Assembly (NCBI GenBank): GCA_023442525.1
Contig: JAEZZA010000012.1
Location: forward strand, 77,403-141,402
From: Bacteroidota bacterium
GTDB taxonomy: Bacteria > Bacteroidota > Bacteroidia > Bacteroidales > UBA10428
Direction of reading: 5' to 3'
Length of the DNA stretch: 64,000 nt
This document shows positions 9,496 through 18,693 of this stretch, piece after piece (the first letter of the stretch is position 1; each line of letters starts with the position of its first letter). The position numbers and the translations under genes were made by a program. The notes under the pieces are model-generated. The model ran no database searches and was not told where the DNA came from. It worked only from the letters and a program-made list of their open reading frames with translations.

Positions 9496-10406
9496 AATAC
9501 CTCGCAATCATATCATTTTTGCTGATAGTTAATACAGTCACAGGTCAGCTCTTTCCGGTATCGGATTTTTATGTTTTAAACAGCCTGGTTATTAATCCTG
9601 CCTGCGCCGGAAGTCAGGATGCCTTGAGTACTACATTTCAACACCGGAATCAGTGGGTGGGATTCAATGATGCACCTAAAAGCAGCATGCTATCTGCTCA
9701 CGCACCATTTTTCAACGATCAAATGGGACTCGGTTTACTTCTGAACCGGCACACTTTTGGAATATACCGCGAAACAAGCATAATGGGAAATTATGCTTAC
9801 CGGCTTAATCTTCATAATGGCAAATTATCCATGGGAATCGCCTTCGGTGTTACCTCGTATAAAATTGCCTGGAATGATTTACAGGCATCCGATCCTGATG
9901 ATGAATTACTTACGGATAATTCTGTTAACAATACAGTTCCTGATTTCAGTGTGGGAAGTTACTATGAAACCAACAGGTATTTTATTGGCTTTTCAATTCC
10001 TTTCTTCCTGAGCCATGAGTCGGATGATAATTCAGGCAAACTGGTTACGCGAAATAAAACCGATGCTTATAATTACTTTCTTACCGGAGGGTATTCGATT
10101 TCGGTCAATAGTTTTTTGAATCTCAAACCGTCGGTAGTACTCATATACAACAAGTATTCCAGCTTGCAGGGAGATATTCACTTTCAGGCCGAATTGTGGG
10201 AGAGGCTCAGGGCAGGAGCCGGATATCGCACATCAGGGGTATTTATCGGTGTTATCGGCATTAACGTGAACCGGCAGTTGAGAGTTTCGTACTCGTTCGA
10301 CAGTGATTCAGGGAAAGCTGGTAATTACCGCCGTGGATCACATGAAATTATGGTCGGTTACCTGTTCAGATATGCCAGAAACGTTATTAGTCCCCTTGAT
10401 ATTTAA
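9492..10406 (+). CDS. PorP/SprF family type IX secretion membrane protein
   Basis: A 304-residue outer-membrane beta-barrel of the PorP/SprF family (TIGR03519), which helps present or anchor CHU_C-type cargo of the T9SS. A signal peptide ends near VTGQ and is followed by the family hallmark, YVLNSLVINPACAGS. Further motifs are FQHRNQWVGF, RETSIMGNYAYRL and a C-terminal RGSHEIMVGYLF. The start codon overlaps the stop of the cargo gene (ATGA), so the two are translationally coupled. Specific cargo-PorP pairs are established for other Bacteroidota; pairing here is inferred from adjacency. Confidence 0.9.
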   Translation: MKYLAIISFLLIVNTVTGQLFPVSDFYVLNSLVINPACAGSQDALSTTFQHRNQWVGFNDAPKSSMLSAHAPFFNDQMGLGLLLNRHTFGIYRETSIMGNYAYRLNLHNGKLSMGIAFGVTSYKIAWNDLQASDPDDELLTDNSVNNTVPDFSVGSYYETNRYFIGFSIPFFLSHESDDNSGKLVTRNKTDAYNYFLTGGYSISVNSFLNLKPSVVLIYNKYSSLQGDIHFQAELWERLRAGAGYRTSGVFIGVIGINVNRQLRVSYSFDSDSGKAGNYRRGSHEIMVGYLFRYARNVISPLDI

Positions 10407-10409
10407 TCT

Positions 10410-12224
10410 ATGAAAGCATTTTGTAATATACAATTCCTGAATATTACCGCTTTCATAGCAATTGTTATTCCTTTATCCTTTTCTGAATCAATTTCCGGGC
10501 AGGAAATCAGAGTAGAGAAAATTTCAGCCAGCACCCGCATTTATGACGAACTGGCGCCTGTATATTATCGTAACGGAATTGTTTTTTGCACAAACCGCAG
10601 GACGAATTCTCTTATAGGTTATTCAAACGCTGATACACGACCCTTTAAACTATTTTATTCCGAGGAAAATTCGTCGGGACGCTGGAAACTGCCCATACTT
10701 TTTTCAAAGGAAATCACGGGTACATTTAATGAAGGCCCTGCTACTTTCGACAGGAAGGGGGAATCAATTTATTTTACCAGGAATAATTCGGTATCGGGCC
10801 GTTTTTCGAACGTGAATGACGCCTCGGAAAAGCTTGGTATTTATTCTGCCGAAATGATAAACGGTTTTTGGCAGAATATTCAGGCTTTTAAGCATAACAA
10901 TCCGGATTACACTTTTGCAACTCCATCACTATCGTTTGATGGCCAAAGACTCTTTTTTTCTTCGGATAAGCCAGGCGGCTTCGGAGGAATGGATATCTAT
11001 TACTGCGATAAATGCGGGAATGGTTGGTGCGATCCGGTAAATGCTGGTGAGGGGATTAATTCGAAGGGGAATGAAACCTATCCCTTCATTGATCGTGCCG
11101 GCAGACTGTGGTTCGCTTCTGATGGCTGGCCCGGACTGGGTGGTAAGGATATATTTTATGCTTTTGAAGCAGATGGTGAATGGATGAAGGCCGTGAGTGC
11201 CGATTCACTGATTAACTCTGCTACCGATGATTATGGGATAGTAGTTGATTCTACAGGACTTAACGGATATTTCACCTCAAACCGGCATTCATCTGAAGAT
11301 ATTTTCAGGTTTACCACAATCCTTCCCGAATTTACCGACTGCGACACGTTCAGTGAACCCCCGTTCTGCTTTACAATTTACGATGAGCGCTATAGTCCCA
11401 ATGACACACTCGACCTGGTATATGAATGGAACTTCGGTAATGGTATCATAAAAAAGGGACATCAGGTGAAGCATTGTTTTCCGGGTCCGGGCGAATATAC
11501 CATTTCGCTTGACATAACTGATAGAATTACGGGGGATACCATTGCGTGGAAGGTAGAATATCCGGTTTCACTGGATCGCCCGGATCAACTTTTTGTTCAG
11601 GCACCTGATATCAGTATAGCTGGTAAAGAAATTGCTTTCAACACCAACGGATCCATTTTGGCGGGGTCCGATGTTATGAACTACTCATGGAATTTCGGTG
11701 AAGGTTTTAAATCAGGATTATTCTTTATGGAGCATAAGTTTATGGATCCCGGCAGTTATACAGTTACGGTTGGAATGAAAAATGAATACGGCATTGGATG
11801 TGTATCCAGGGAGATCAGAATACTCAATTCGGTTAAAGAGATATCAAGGATTGAAAACGTTGATCAAACCAGGGTAACGTTATTGTCAGATGTTGATATT
11901 CCTTCTGCAGTACTTGCTGCATTTGATAAAAAGGCAAAAGATCCGAAGGTAACTATTGATGAGAATGGTATTCATGAGAAAACATCAATGTGGCTTGAAT
12001 ACCTTGCTTCGTTGCTTAAGGAATATCATCTGCATTTAGATATCCAGGTTTACAATGCAGGTGACCGTCAGAAAGCCGTTCAGGATTCGCGGGAACTGGA
12101 GTATTTTCTTAAAGACCACTTAGATCAGAACCAGTTCAATGTTCATGCCGCCGAATTGAAAAATATACTGGGCGAAGATAAGAGCACAGCGCGTATTGTT
12201 TATGAATTCATTATAACCCGGTAA
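10410..12224 (+). CDS. PD40/PKD protein with degenerate OmpA-like C-terminus
   Basis: A 604-residue envelope protein. After a signal peptide (to about residue 30) come WD40-like PD40 segments to about residue 290, with TPSLSFDGQRLFFSSDKPGG, GGMDIYY and GLGGKDIFYAF. Two PKD-type domains follow, with YEWNFGNG and YSWNFGEG. The last 95 residues have the size and position of an OmpA C-terminal domain, but the TD and NxxLSxxRA peptidoglycan-contact motifs are missing; only DSRELEYFL remains. The architecture recalls PorE-type proteins of the T9SS, although no TPR domain is seen. It starts 3 bp after PorP and overlaps the next gene by 1 bp, so it belongs to the same operon and may link the PorP/cargo assembly to the periplasm. 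Confidence 0.75.
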   Translation: MKAFCNIQFLNITAFIAIVIPLSFSESISGQEIRVEKISASTRIYDELAPVYYRNGIVFCTNRRTNSLIGYSNADTRPFKLFYSEENSSGRWKLPILFSKEITGTFNEGPATFDRKGESIYFTRNNSVSGRFSNVNDASEKLGIYSAEMINGFWQNIQAFKHNNPDYTFATPSLSFDGQRLFFSSDKPGGFGGMDIYYCDKCGNGWCDPVNAGEGINSKGNETYPFIDRAGRLWFASDGWPGLGGKDIFYAFEADGEWMKAVSADSLINSATDDYGIVVDSTGLNGYFTSNRHSSEDIFRFTTILPEFTDCDTFSEPPFCFTIYDERYSPNDTLDLVYEWNFGNGIIKKGHQVKHCFPGPGEYTISLDITDRITGDTIAWKVEYPVSLDRPDQLFVQAPDISIAGKEIAFNTNGSILAGSDVMNYSWNFGEGFKSGLFFMEHKFMDPGSYTVTVGMKNEYGIGCVSREIRILNSVKEISRIENVDQTRVTLLSDVDIPSAVLAAFDKKAKDPKVTIDENGIHEKTSMWLEYLASLLKEYHLHLDIQVYNAGDRQKAVQDSRELEYFLKDHLDQNQFNVHAAELKNILGEDKSTARIVYEFIITR

Positions 12225-13189
12225 TGGAGCGGATAGTAAAGTATATACTGGTCATTCTGTTGTCCCTGGGAGCCATTAAGGCGGAGGGTCAATCTGCGCC
12301 TGCTGTTGATGAAAATATTCCGTATCTGGTCACATTCGGAGGTAAATCAAACACTTCGTGGGGGGATGACGATTTCTGCCAGATATTCTTTTTTGTAATT
12401 CCGCTTTCCTATAAAGGACCAGTATATCTGAGAATCTATGATCCCGATACAGGCCTGGATCATGATGAATTGAAAGGCACGGCAAATACAGTAGTCCACT
12501 ACTCGGTGTATGGTGGAAATGGATGTTGGTCAGACAGTGCAGCCCAAAGTATTCATCCAACCGGGAACTATCGCAGTGGTATCCCTTTGGTTTCAAAGAG
12601 ATTCGGGAATGAACCGGAGTATAATAAAAAGTGGTATACCATGGGCCCGTTCAACCCTTCCGAAGGGGAGTTTGCTGAAAAACTGGGTGGCCGCGCATTT
12701 AAGATTATTGCCCAGGGTGTGACCGGTGATGACGGAAACATTTATAAGTATTTTCTGAGTACCAGTCCTCATGAGAACATTCCTGTAGAAGGAGGGAACC
12801 TGTTTACCTATAAATATCATTTCAGGCTGCCCGACGATCAGAAACAGGTATGCCAGATATATCCCTACATTGACGATGAAACCATTTCTATTGAAATATC
12901 AAATTTTGACTGGGATAACGATGGTACGATCCGGATATATTCTGTTGCCAGGAATGGAATTCAATGCCGGGTATCAGGTGAAGATCAATGGGTGGTGGAA
13001 AAATTTCCGATTCTCAAAGAAGAAAAGAACTCGAGCATTGAGATTCAATTTGTGAAAAATCAAAAAGCGCAAATTAAAAACAACAATGTAGTGATTGCCA
13101 TAAGAAACCAATACGGTATTAGTCTTCCGTTCTATGTGGTTCCAATCGGCGGTGTTCCGGTATACTCACCCAAAATCAGGATGAAATAA
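12224..13189 (+). CDS. Secreted protein of unknown function in T9SS operon
   Basis: Not recognised. A 321-residue protein with a signal peptide (about residues 1-23, ending IKAEGQ), no further membrane segment and no lipobox cysteine. It looks mostly beta-rich, with several aromatic segments such as DDDFCQIFFFVIPLSYKG, VHYSVYGGNGCWS, FNWDND-like FDWDNDGTIRIYS and a C-terminal FYVVPIGGVPVYSP. Scattered cysteines could form disulfides in the periplasm. Its ATG overlaps the preceding stop (TAATG), and the next gene starts 2 bp after its stop, so it is an integral member of the five-gene operon. A periplasmic or surface role alongside the cargo/PorP pair is inferred from this position only. Confidence 0.7.
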   Translation: MERIVKYILVILLSLGAIKAEGQSAPAVDENIPYLVTFGGKSNTSWGDDDFCQIFFFVIPLSYKGPVYLRIYDPDTGLDHDELKGTANTVVHYSVYGGNGCWSDSAAQSIHPTGNYRSGIPLVSKRFGNEPEYNKKWYTMGPFNPSEGEFAEKLGGRAFKIIAQGVTGDDGNIYKYFLSTSPHENIPVEGGNLFTYKYHFRLPDDQKQVCQIYPYIDDETISIEISNFDWDNDGTIRIYSVARNGIQCRVSGEDQWVVEKFPILKEEKNSSIEIQFVKNQKAQIKNNNVVIAIRNQYGISLPFYVVPIGGVPVYSPKIRMK

Positions 13190-13191
13190 TT

Positions 13192-16100
13192 ATGTTTCCG
13201 AAGTGCCCTAATAACCTGATCCGGTATCTTCTTCTTATTATATTCATTTTCATTGATGAAAGTGCATTTCCACAGGAATATTCTTTTGTCAGTTTCAATG
13301 AGAATCCTGTTATTGGTAACACTTTTATATATTCTCTTACTAAAGACAGCCTCGGGTATTTATGGATTGGCACAGCAGACGGGCTGATAGGCTTTAACGG
13401 AAAATCGTTTCGGAAATATACCACAGCCGATTCACTATCGGATGATTTCGTATCATGTAGTACCCATGATGGTGATAATATCTGGCTCGGACATACGGAC
13501 GGGTCGCTTACCTTTGGGAATAGAGGCCGGTTTAAGAAATTGCCGGTAAAAATTGATAACGCCGGACCGGTAACCGGCTTTGCCAGGGATCCCGAAGGAC
13601 AAATATGGATGACTCTGTTGAACGGTGGACTGGTCCGACTTGACAGGAGTCCTGCTATTACTGCTGTTAAGCGCATTGATGGAATTGAATCATTACTGGA
13701 TATAATTTTCATAAAATCAGACATAATTCTTACCGCAACCAGTACCGGTCTGTACTTATGCAAATTAACCGATTCAGTGCAATTACAGATAACTGAAAAA
13801 ATTATTAAAAACGAAGTGATTCTGTGTGTTATAAGTAATTATAAAGGCGATGGATATTATGCCACATCAAAAAACTGCGTTTATGAACTGGACCATAAAT
13901 TCAGGGTAGTCGATACAATCAACCATATTCCCGGAATTCAGGCAATAGCTACAGACCGGTTTAATACACTGTGGATAGCTACTTATGGCAAAGGACTGAT
14001 CAATTATAACCCTGAAAACAACAGAATGGTTTCATTTGTCGAACCTGCAGGAGAAAATATAAAAACTGTTTTTATATGCAATGAGGGTAATGTTTGGGCA
14101 GGAGGTTATGGCACCAGCCTTACGAAGATCTCCAATCAGATTTTTACGTCGTTTGATTATCCCGGGCTTATCTATGGACACCAGGTAAAGGATATCAGCC
14201 ATGAAAGCAATTATACATGGATAGCCACGGAAAAGGGCATATTTAATGTAGGCACAGAGGGAACAGTCCGGTATTTTAATAACAGGTTAGGGGATGAGAT
14301 TACTGAGATAGCCTGTGACCAAAACGGCAATACCTGGATAGGTACCCGATCGGATGGTATTTACCGTTTAAATAATACCTATCATCTTCAGAAAATTAAT
14401 ATCAGTAGCGGCAGTCTTGAACAATCGATAACTTCACTTGTAATATCCGACCGTTACTTATGGGCCGGGACCAAAAAAGGTTTATGCAGAATTGGCCTTG
14501 ACGATCTGCAAGTGAAATGGTATACAATTGCCGATGGTTTGCCACATAATTCGATAAACAGCCTTTTTAAAGATCATGAAGGCCGGATCTGGATAAGCAG
14601 CAGGAGTAACAGTCTGGCATGGCTGGAGAATAACAGGATCAAACGAATATTAATGCCGCTACCTAATCCTGCCATATCTTTCAGTGAAATGGCTGTAGAT
14701 CATGATAAATCCATTTGGGCCGGAACCATTGGAAACGGACTATATAAGCTGGGGGAAGATTCAGTTCTGAATTTAACTGTACAGAACGGGTTGTATTCCG
14801 ATTTTTGCCATGATGTCATAATCGATAAACCTGGTAATATATGGGTTGTACATAAAGACGGCCTGAGCAGGATTGATACCAAAACCAATTTTGTGAGATC
14901 ATACAGCAATTTCGGTGATGCCGGTGAAGTTACTTTTATGCCCCATACAGCTTCAGTGGATTCTGAAGGACGGATATGGATCGGAACCGAAAACGGAGCC
15001 ATGCTGATCGATCAGTCAAGAGAATTTGAAGGGCTTCCTCCTGTTCCTGAAATATTGTCGGTTGTTATTAATAACGAGCCTTACCCGGCAGATCTGGACA
15101 GAATTGTATTAAAACCCGGAAAATATACCATCGAAATCGAATACGGAGCTATTTGCCATAAAGAACCCGACGGTGTGACCTATTCCATATTTTTTGAGGG
15201 ATATGATCATCAGCCCGAAATGACACGTATAAGCAAAGTTGAATATCAGAATATAACCGAAGGAAGGTTTACTTTTAATCTCAACGCTCTTAACAGCGAC
15301 GGAGTTATATCAGAGCGTCCCGACAGTATTGAGATTTTCATAAGAAAACCATTGCGGAAACACTGGTGGTTCTATTCACTTATAATTTTTGTTGCAGCCG
15401 GAATCATTATCGGGTACATTAAGAGACGCGAATACATTTTCCAACAGGAGCGGAAACTTCTGGAGGAAAAGGTTATGGAACGAACCCGTGAAATCCTGGA
15501 ACAGAAAAATGAAATTGAAGAACAACGCGATCTGATCAGGATGAAAAATGCCGAAATCACCTCCAGTATAAGGTATGCACAGGAAATACAGAATGCTTTG
15601 CTGCCACCTGCATCAAAATTAGAGCGGTATTTTCCCGAACATTTTATTTTTTTACGGGCAAAGGATATTGTTAGCGGCGATTTTTACTGGCTTGCCCGGA
15701 AGAACGAGAGGCTGATATTTGCAGTTGCAGATTGCACGGGACACGGTGTTCCGGGTGGGTTTATGAGTATGCTCGGAATAACACTTCTGAACGAGATTGT
15801 GAACGTAGAAGGACTAACTGATTCGGATAAAATTGTGAACCGTTTGCATACCCTTGTGCATAAGTCGCTCAACCGTAGCAGGGCCGACGGACTGGACATG
15901 GCTTTATGTTCGTACGACTGGACAAACCGGGTGATTCAATATACCGGGGCCATGAATCACCTCATCTATTTTCGTGACGGTTTCCAGCACATGATAAGAG
16001 CCGATCAGTATTCTGTAAATATGACAATTGAAGAAGAAGTTACTTTTTCGAAAAAGGAATTAAAACTTAAAAAAGGTGATATGATCTATCTTTTCTCCGA

Positions 16101-16290
16101 CGGATTTATGGACCAGTTTGGCGGTGAAAAAGATAAGAAATTCTCGTCAAAGCGCTTCTATAATCTTTTGCACCAGATACATCAGCTACCGGTAAAAGAA
16201 CAGGAACGGGTACTGGACAAAAAGTTGGCCGACTGGCAAAAAGACTGTATTCAAACCGATGATATCACGATTATGGGTATACGGTTTTAA
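13192..16290 (+). CDS. Periplasmic beta-propeller sensor fused to SpoIIE phosphatase
   Basis: A 1032-residue transmembrane signalling protein. Signal peptide to about residue 26, then about twelve Reg_prop blades with the WIGTxxGL pattern (for example YLWIGTADGLIGF, GRIWIGTENGAML). These form a two-propeller sensor like that of hybrid two-component systems. A Y_Y_Y domain (about 610-715) and one membrane helix near 725-743 follow. A charged coiled coil to about residue 800 then leads to a PP2C-type SpoIIE domain, with AKDIVSGDFYWLA, AVADCTGHGVPGGFMSMLG and YLFSDGFMDQFGG carrying the metal-binding Asp residues. It replaces the histidine kinase of hybrid systems with a serine phosphatase. Last gene of the T9SS operon; it may report envelope or surface state to an unseen anti-sigma or STAS partner. 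Confidence 0.87.
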   Translation: MFPKCPNNLIRYLLLIIFIFIDESAFPQEYSFVSFNENPVIGNTFIYSLTKDSLGYLWIGTADGLIGFNGKSFRKYTTADSLSDDFVSCSTHDGDNIWLGHTDGSLTFGNRGRFKKLPVKIDNAGPVTGFARDPEGQIWMTLLNGGLVRLDRSPAITAVKRIDGIESLLDIIFIKSDIILTATSTGLYLCKLTDSVQLQITEKIIKNEVILCVISNYKGDGYYATSKNCVYELDHKFRVVDTINHIPGIQAIATDRFNTLWIATYGKGLINYNPENNRMVSFVEPAGENIKTVFICNEGNVWAGGYGTSLTKISNQIFTSFDYPGLIYGHQVKDISHESNYTWIATEKGIFNVGTEGTVRYFNNRLGDEITEIACDQNGNTWIGTRSDGIYRLNNTYHLQKINISSGSLEQSITSLVISDRYLWAGTKKGLCRIGLDDLQVKWYTIADGLPHNSINSLFKDHEGRIWISSRSNSLAWLENNRIKRILMPLPNPAISFSEMAVDHDKSIWAGTIGNGLYKLGEDSVLNLTVQNGLYSDFCHDVIIDKPGNIWVVHKDGLSRIDTKTNFVRSYSNFGDAGEVTFMPHTASVDSEGRIWIGTENGAMLIDQSREFEGLPPVPEILSVVINNEPYPADLDRIVLKPGKYTIEIEYGAICHKEPDGVTYSIFFEGYDHQPEMTRISKVEYQNITEGRFTFNLNALNSDGVISERPDSIEIFIRKPLRKHWWFYSLIIFVAAGIIIGYIKRREYIFQQERKLLEEKVMERTREILEQKNEIEEQRDLIRMKNAEITSSIRYAQEIQNALLPPASKLERYFPEHFIFLRAKDIVSGDFYWLARKNERLIFAVADCTGHGVPGGFMSMLGITLLNEIVNVEGLTDSDKIVNRLHTLVHKSLNRSRADGLDMALCSYDWTNRVIQYTGAMNHLIYFRDGFQHMIRADQYSVNMTIEEEVTFSKKELKLKKGDMIYLFSDGFMDQFGGEKDKKFSSKRFYNLLHQIHQLPVKEQERVLDKKLADWQKDCIQTDDITIMGIRF

Positions 16291-16307
16291 TTCTGTGTGT
16301 CCGCTTA

Positions 16308-18668
16308 CTACATTCCCAATCCCTTGGTTTTACTGTCGCTTTCTACTTCAATTTTGTGACCTATTTTCTTGACACTTTTTCCCTTATTGAATTTGTACGA
16401 ATACATAAACTGTACATACCATGATACATCAAAGCCTATTGTATTTGTAATATCAGCAAATTGAGTTTCAGTTACCATGCGGGAGAGATTTACGTTTTTT
16501 GAGAACGGCAGAAGCCATACGAACCCTACATTATGATTCTTTATTTCTTTCTGCAAACCTAATCCCCAAAACGGCAGAGAATATGTTTCAGTCTGGGCAG
16601 ATACATTTACCCCATTATAACTTAAAAACGCAAAGGCCGTTGTTTTCTTGGCTTTATCAAGCTGCTTGAAAGCGTATGAAGTAATGCTGTATGAAAAATA
16701 GTCAGTAGCGGGAATGCTAAATCCCGGTTCGGCATATTCCGTGAAATGACCTTTAAACACCCGTGCATTTATGTTTATGAACCAAAGCATGGCATTCAGT
16801 CCGCCCCCTAATTCATATCCGTTCAACATATTGAAGGGTTTTGAAAAAGTTGTTGTAGAACTGTCAAGAGGCGAAGTAAAGGACATGTAACGTGTACCCA
16901 CTCTGTCGGATAATGCTTCATAATATACATTGGGTGAAAAATAATTACTGCCGAAATTCCAGGTATAGGTTAGTTGAAAACGATCGCGATAATCCGGCCT
17001 TAAATCTGGATTCCCCTGCGATACTTCATAACTCTGTCCAATTCTCCAGTTCGGATTCATGTCGTAAATACCCGGACGGTTAATACGGCGGTTATAGGTA
17101 AGTTTCAGATTGTGAGCGCTCGATATCTTATACTGTAAATTAACCGATGGGAGGAGGGTGGTATAGTCGGGCGAAGTTACCGAATCAGCATTGATATGGC
17201 TGTTCTCAATCCTAAACATAGTTTGGAAACCAAATTTCTTAACATTAATGGTAATACCGGCATATGCAGAATTTCTTAATTCTTTATATTCAAAAAAATT
17301 TGATCTTGTATCTTCATTGAATATACTATTAAATTCATATTCGAGTTGCTGGTTATAAAACTGATATCCTGCTTCGAGCCGGGTATTCATACCCAGTGGA
17401 TGAACGTAGTTGATTTTGGCCGACACATAATCGCGGTCGTTTAGATTATCCTCAAGTGAGGTTACCGAGTTGGTTTCGAAAACCTCATAGGTATTAATGA
17501 AATCGTTTTCCTGTTTTGAATGGAAATTATAAAAACTAAGCTCTGTGGTTAATTCCTGTACCGGCTTTTTAAATGTTTTCTTATGGAATAGGGAAATGGT
17601 ATATTCATTGCTTTTTGTAAAATCCCTTGTTAAAGAGGAAATCTTGTTTTTAAAGATATCATCCTTGTAAAGAAGTGCGTCACTGGTTAGCTCTATATCC
17701 TGGCGTATCGGTCGGATATTGAGGTTCAGGCTCATATTGTTTTTATCATTGATATAATAATCAAATCCGGTATTTACCGAAGAATAACCCACGTCGATCA
17801 ATCCTTTTCCGTAGGAATTGGATATAGAATCGCTCATCTTATAATTGTACCTGCTTTTGGAAGTAATACTCAAGTCCTGGCCACCGGTGTAGGCTGTTGC
17901 GTAAAAAGTGACCTTTCCAACCGAGTAATCAATACTGGCGGTAGCATTGTAAGTCAGCTTATTAAAAGGCTTGATCTGGAGTCCGAAATTTCCGTTTACA
18001 CCGTATCGTGCTTCTTTCTTTAGAATAATACTGATCACTCCGTCGATATTGCCTTCGTATCGCCCTGAAGGATTGCTGATAACTTCAACGGTCTCAATAT
18101 CCGATGGCTGTAATTTGGCCAGAAACTCTTTATCACGTTGTCTGCCGTCGACCTCGATGATGAAGTTGGCGCTGCCGTTCAGTGTAACATTATTCTGAAA
18201 GTCGACCTGTACCTGGGGAATTTTTTTGAGCAATTCATACCCGTTTGCGGAAGTTTTGGCAACAAGCGGCGGAATGGAATACGTGGTGCGATCAACCAGT
18301 TCCTTGCCTTTGATTTTCTCACCAACAATGGTTACTTCGCCTACATTGGTTGTTGCCTCGGAGAGGTAAATGTCATCAACAGTGAGATTGGCAGATGAAA
18401 CCGTAATGGGTTTTTCCACATTCTCATATCCCATGAAGGTGACTTTAATGAGATATTCACCCGGCTTAACCGATTCAAAAGAGTAACCTCCGTCGGTAAG
18501 AGTAATTATCCCGGCTATAATATTAGAATCGGGTAGCTGTATCAATCCAACTGATGCAAATTGTGCAGGGGTACTGTCGTTTTGCATATAAACTTTGCCA
18601 ATCACCTGTTGCGCCTGAGAACATAATGTCACCAATAACAGGAGTGCCGGGATAATTATTTTTTTCAT
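16308..18668 (-). CDS. Outer-membrane beta-barrel receptor (TonB-dependent-like)
   Basis: A 786-residue protein of the OMP_b-brl_3 family. Signal peptide ending LCSQAQ, a carboxypeptidase-regulatory-like Ig domain (about 20-105, with GGYSFESVKPGEYLIKVTFMG), a plug region with the VEVISNPSGRYEG motif near 195-210, then a 14-22-strand barrel containing YNRRINRPGIYDMNP and GNPDLRPDYRDRFQLTY. These last motifs are diagnostic for the family. It has no STN domain and no adjacent SusD partner, so it is not a typical glycan importer; peptide, metal or siderophore uptake is possible. It lies 25 bp downstream of the DUF6263 gene on the same strand and is probably transcribed from that gene's promoter. 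Confidence 0.85.
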   Translation of the reverse strand: MKKIIIPALLLLVTLCSQAQQVIGKVYMQNDSTPAQFASVGLIQLPDSNIIAGIITLTDGGYSFESVKPGEYLIKVTFMGYENVEKPITVSSANLTVDDIYLSEATTNVGEVTIVGEKIKGKELVDRTTYSIPPLVAKTSANGYELLKKIPQVQVDFQNNVTLNGSANFIIEVDGRQRDKEFLAKLQPSDIETVEVISNPSGRYEGNIDGVISIILKKEARYGVNGNFGLQIKPFNKLTYNATASIDYSVGKVTFYATAYTGGQDLSITSKSRYNYKMSDSISNSYGKGLIDVGYSSVNTGFDYYINDKNNMSLNLNIRPIRQDIELTSDALLYKDDIFKNKISSLTRDFTKSNEYTISLFHKKTFKKPVQELTTELSFYNFHSKQENDFINTYEVFETNSVTSLEDNLNDRDYVSAKINYVHPLGMNTRLEAGYQFYNQQLEYEFNSIFNEDTRSNFFEYKELRNSAYAGITINVKKFGFQTMFRIENSHINADSVTSPDYTTLLPSVNLQYKISSAHNLKLTYNRRINRPGIYDMNPNWRIGQSYEVSQGNPDLRPDYRDRFQLTYTWNFGSNYFSPNVYYEALSDRVGTRYMSFTSPLDSSTTTFSKPFNMLNGYELGGGLNAMLWFININARVFKGHFTEYAEPGFSIPATDYFSYSITSYAFKQLDKAKKTTAFAFLSYNGVNVSAQTETYSLPFWGLGLQKEIKNHNVGFVWLLPFSKNVNLSRMVTETQFADITNTIGFDVSWYVQFMYSYKFNKGKSVKKIGHKIEVESDSKTKGLGM

Positions 18669-18693
18669 CGGATATGTCAGGGTTAATATTTAT

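Noticed and set aside
13176..13763. A 195-codon minus-strand frame over the start of the propeller-phosphatase gene
   Set aside because: Shadow of the coding strand; the plus-strand protein has clear domains throughout.
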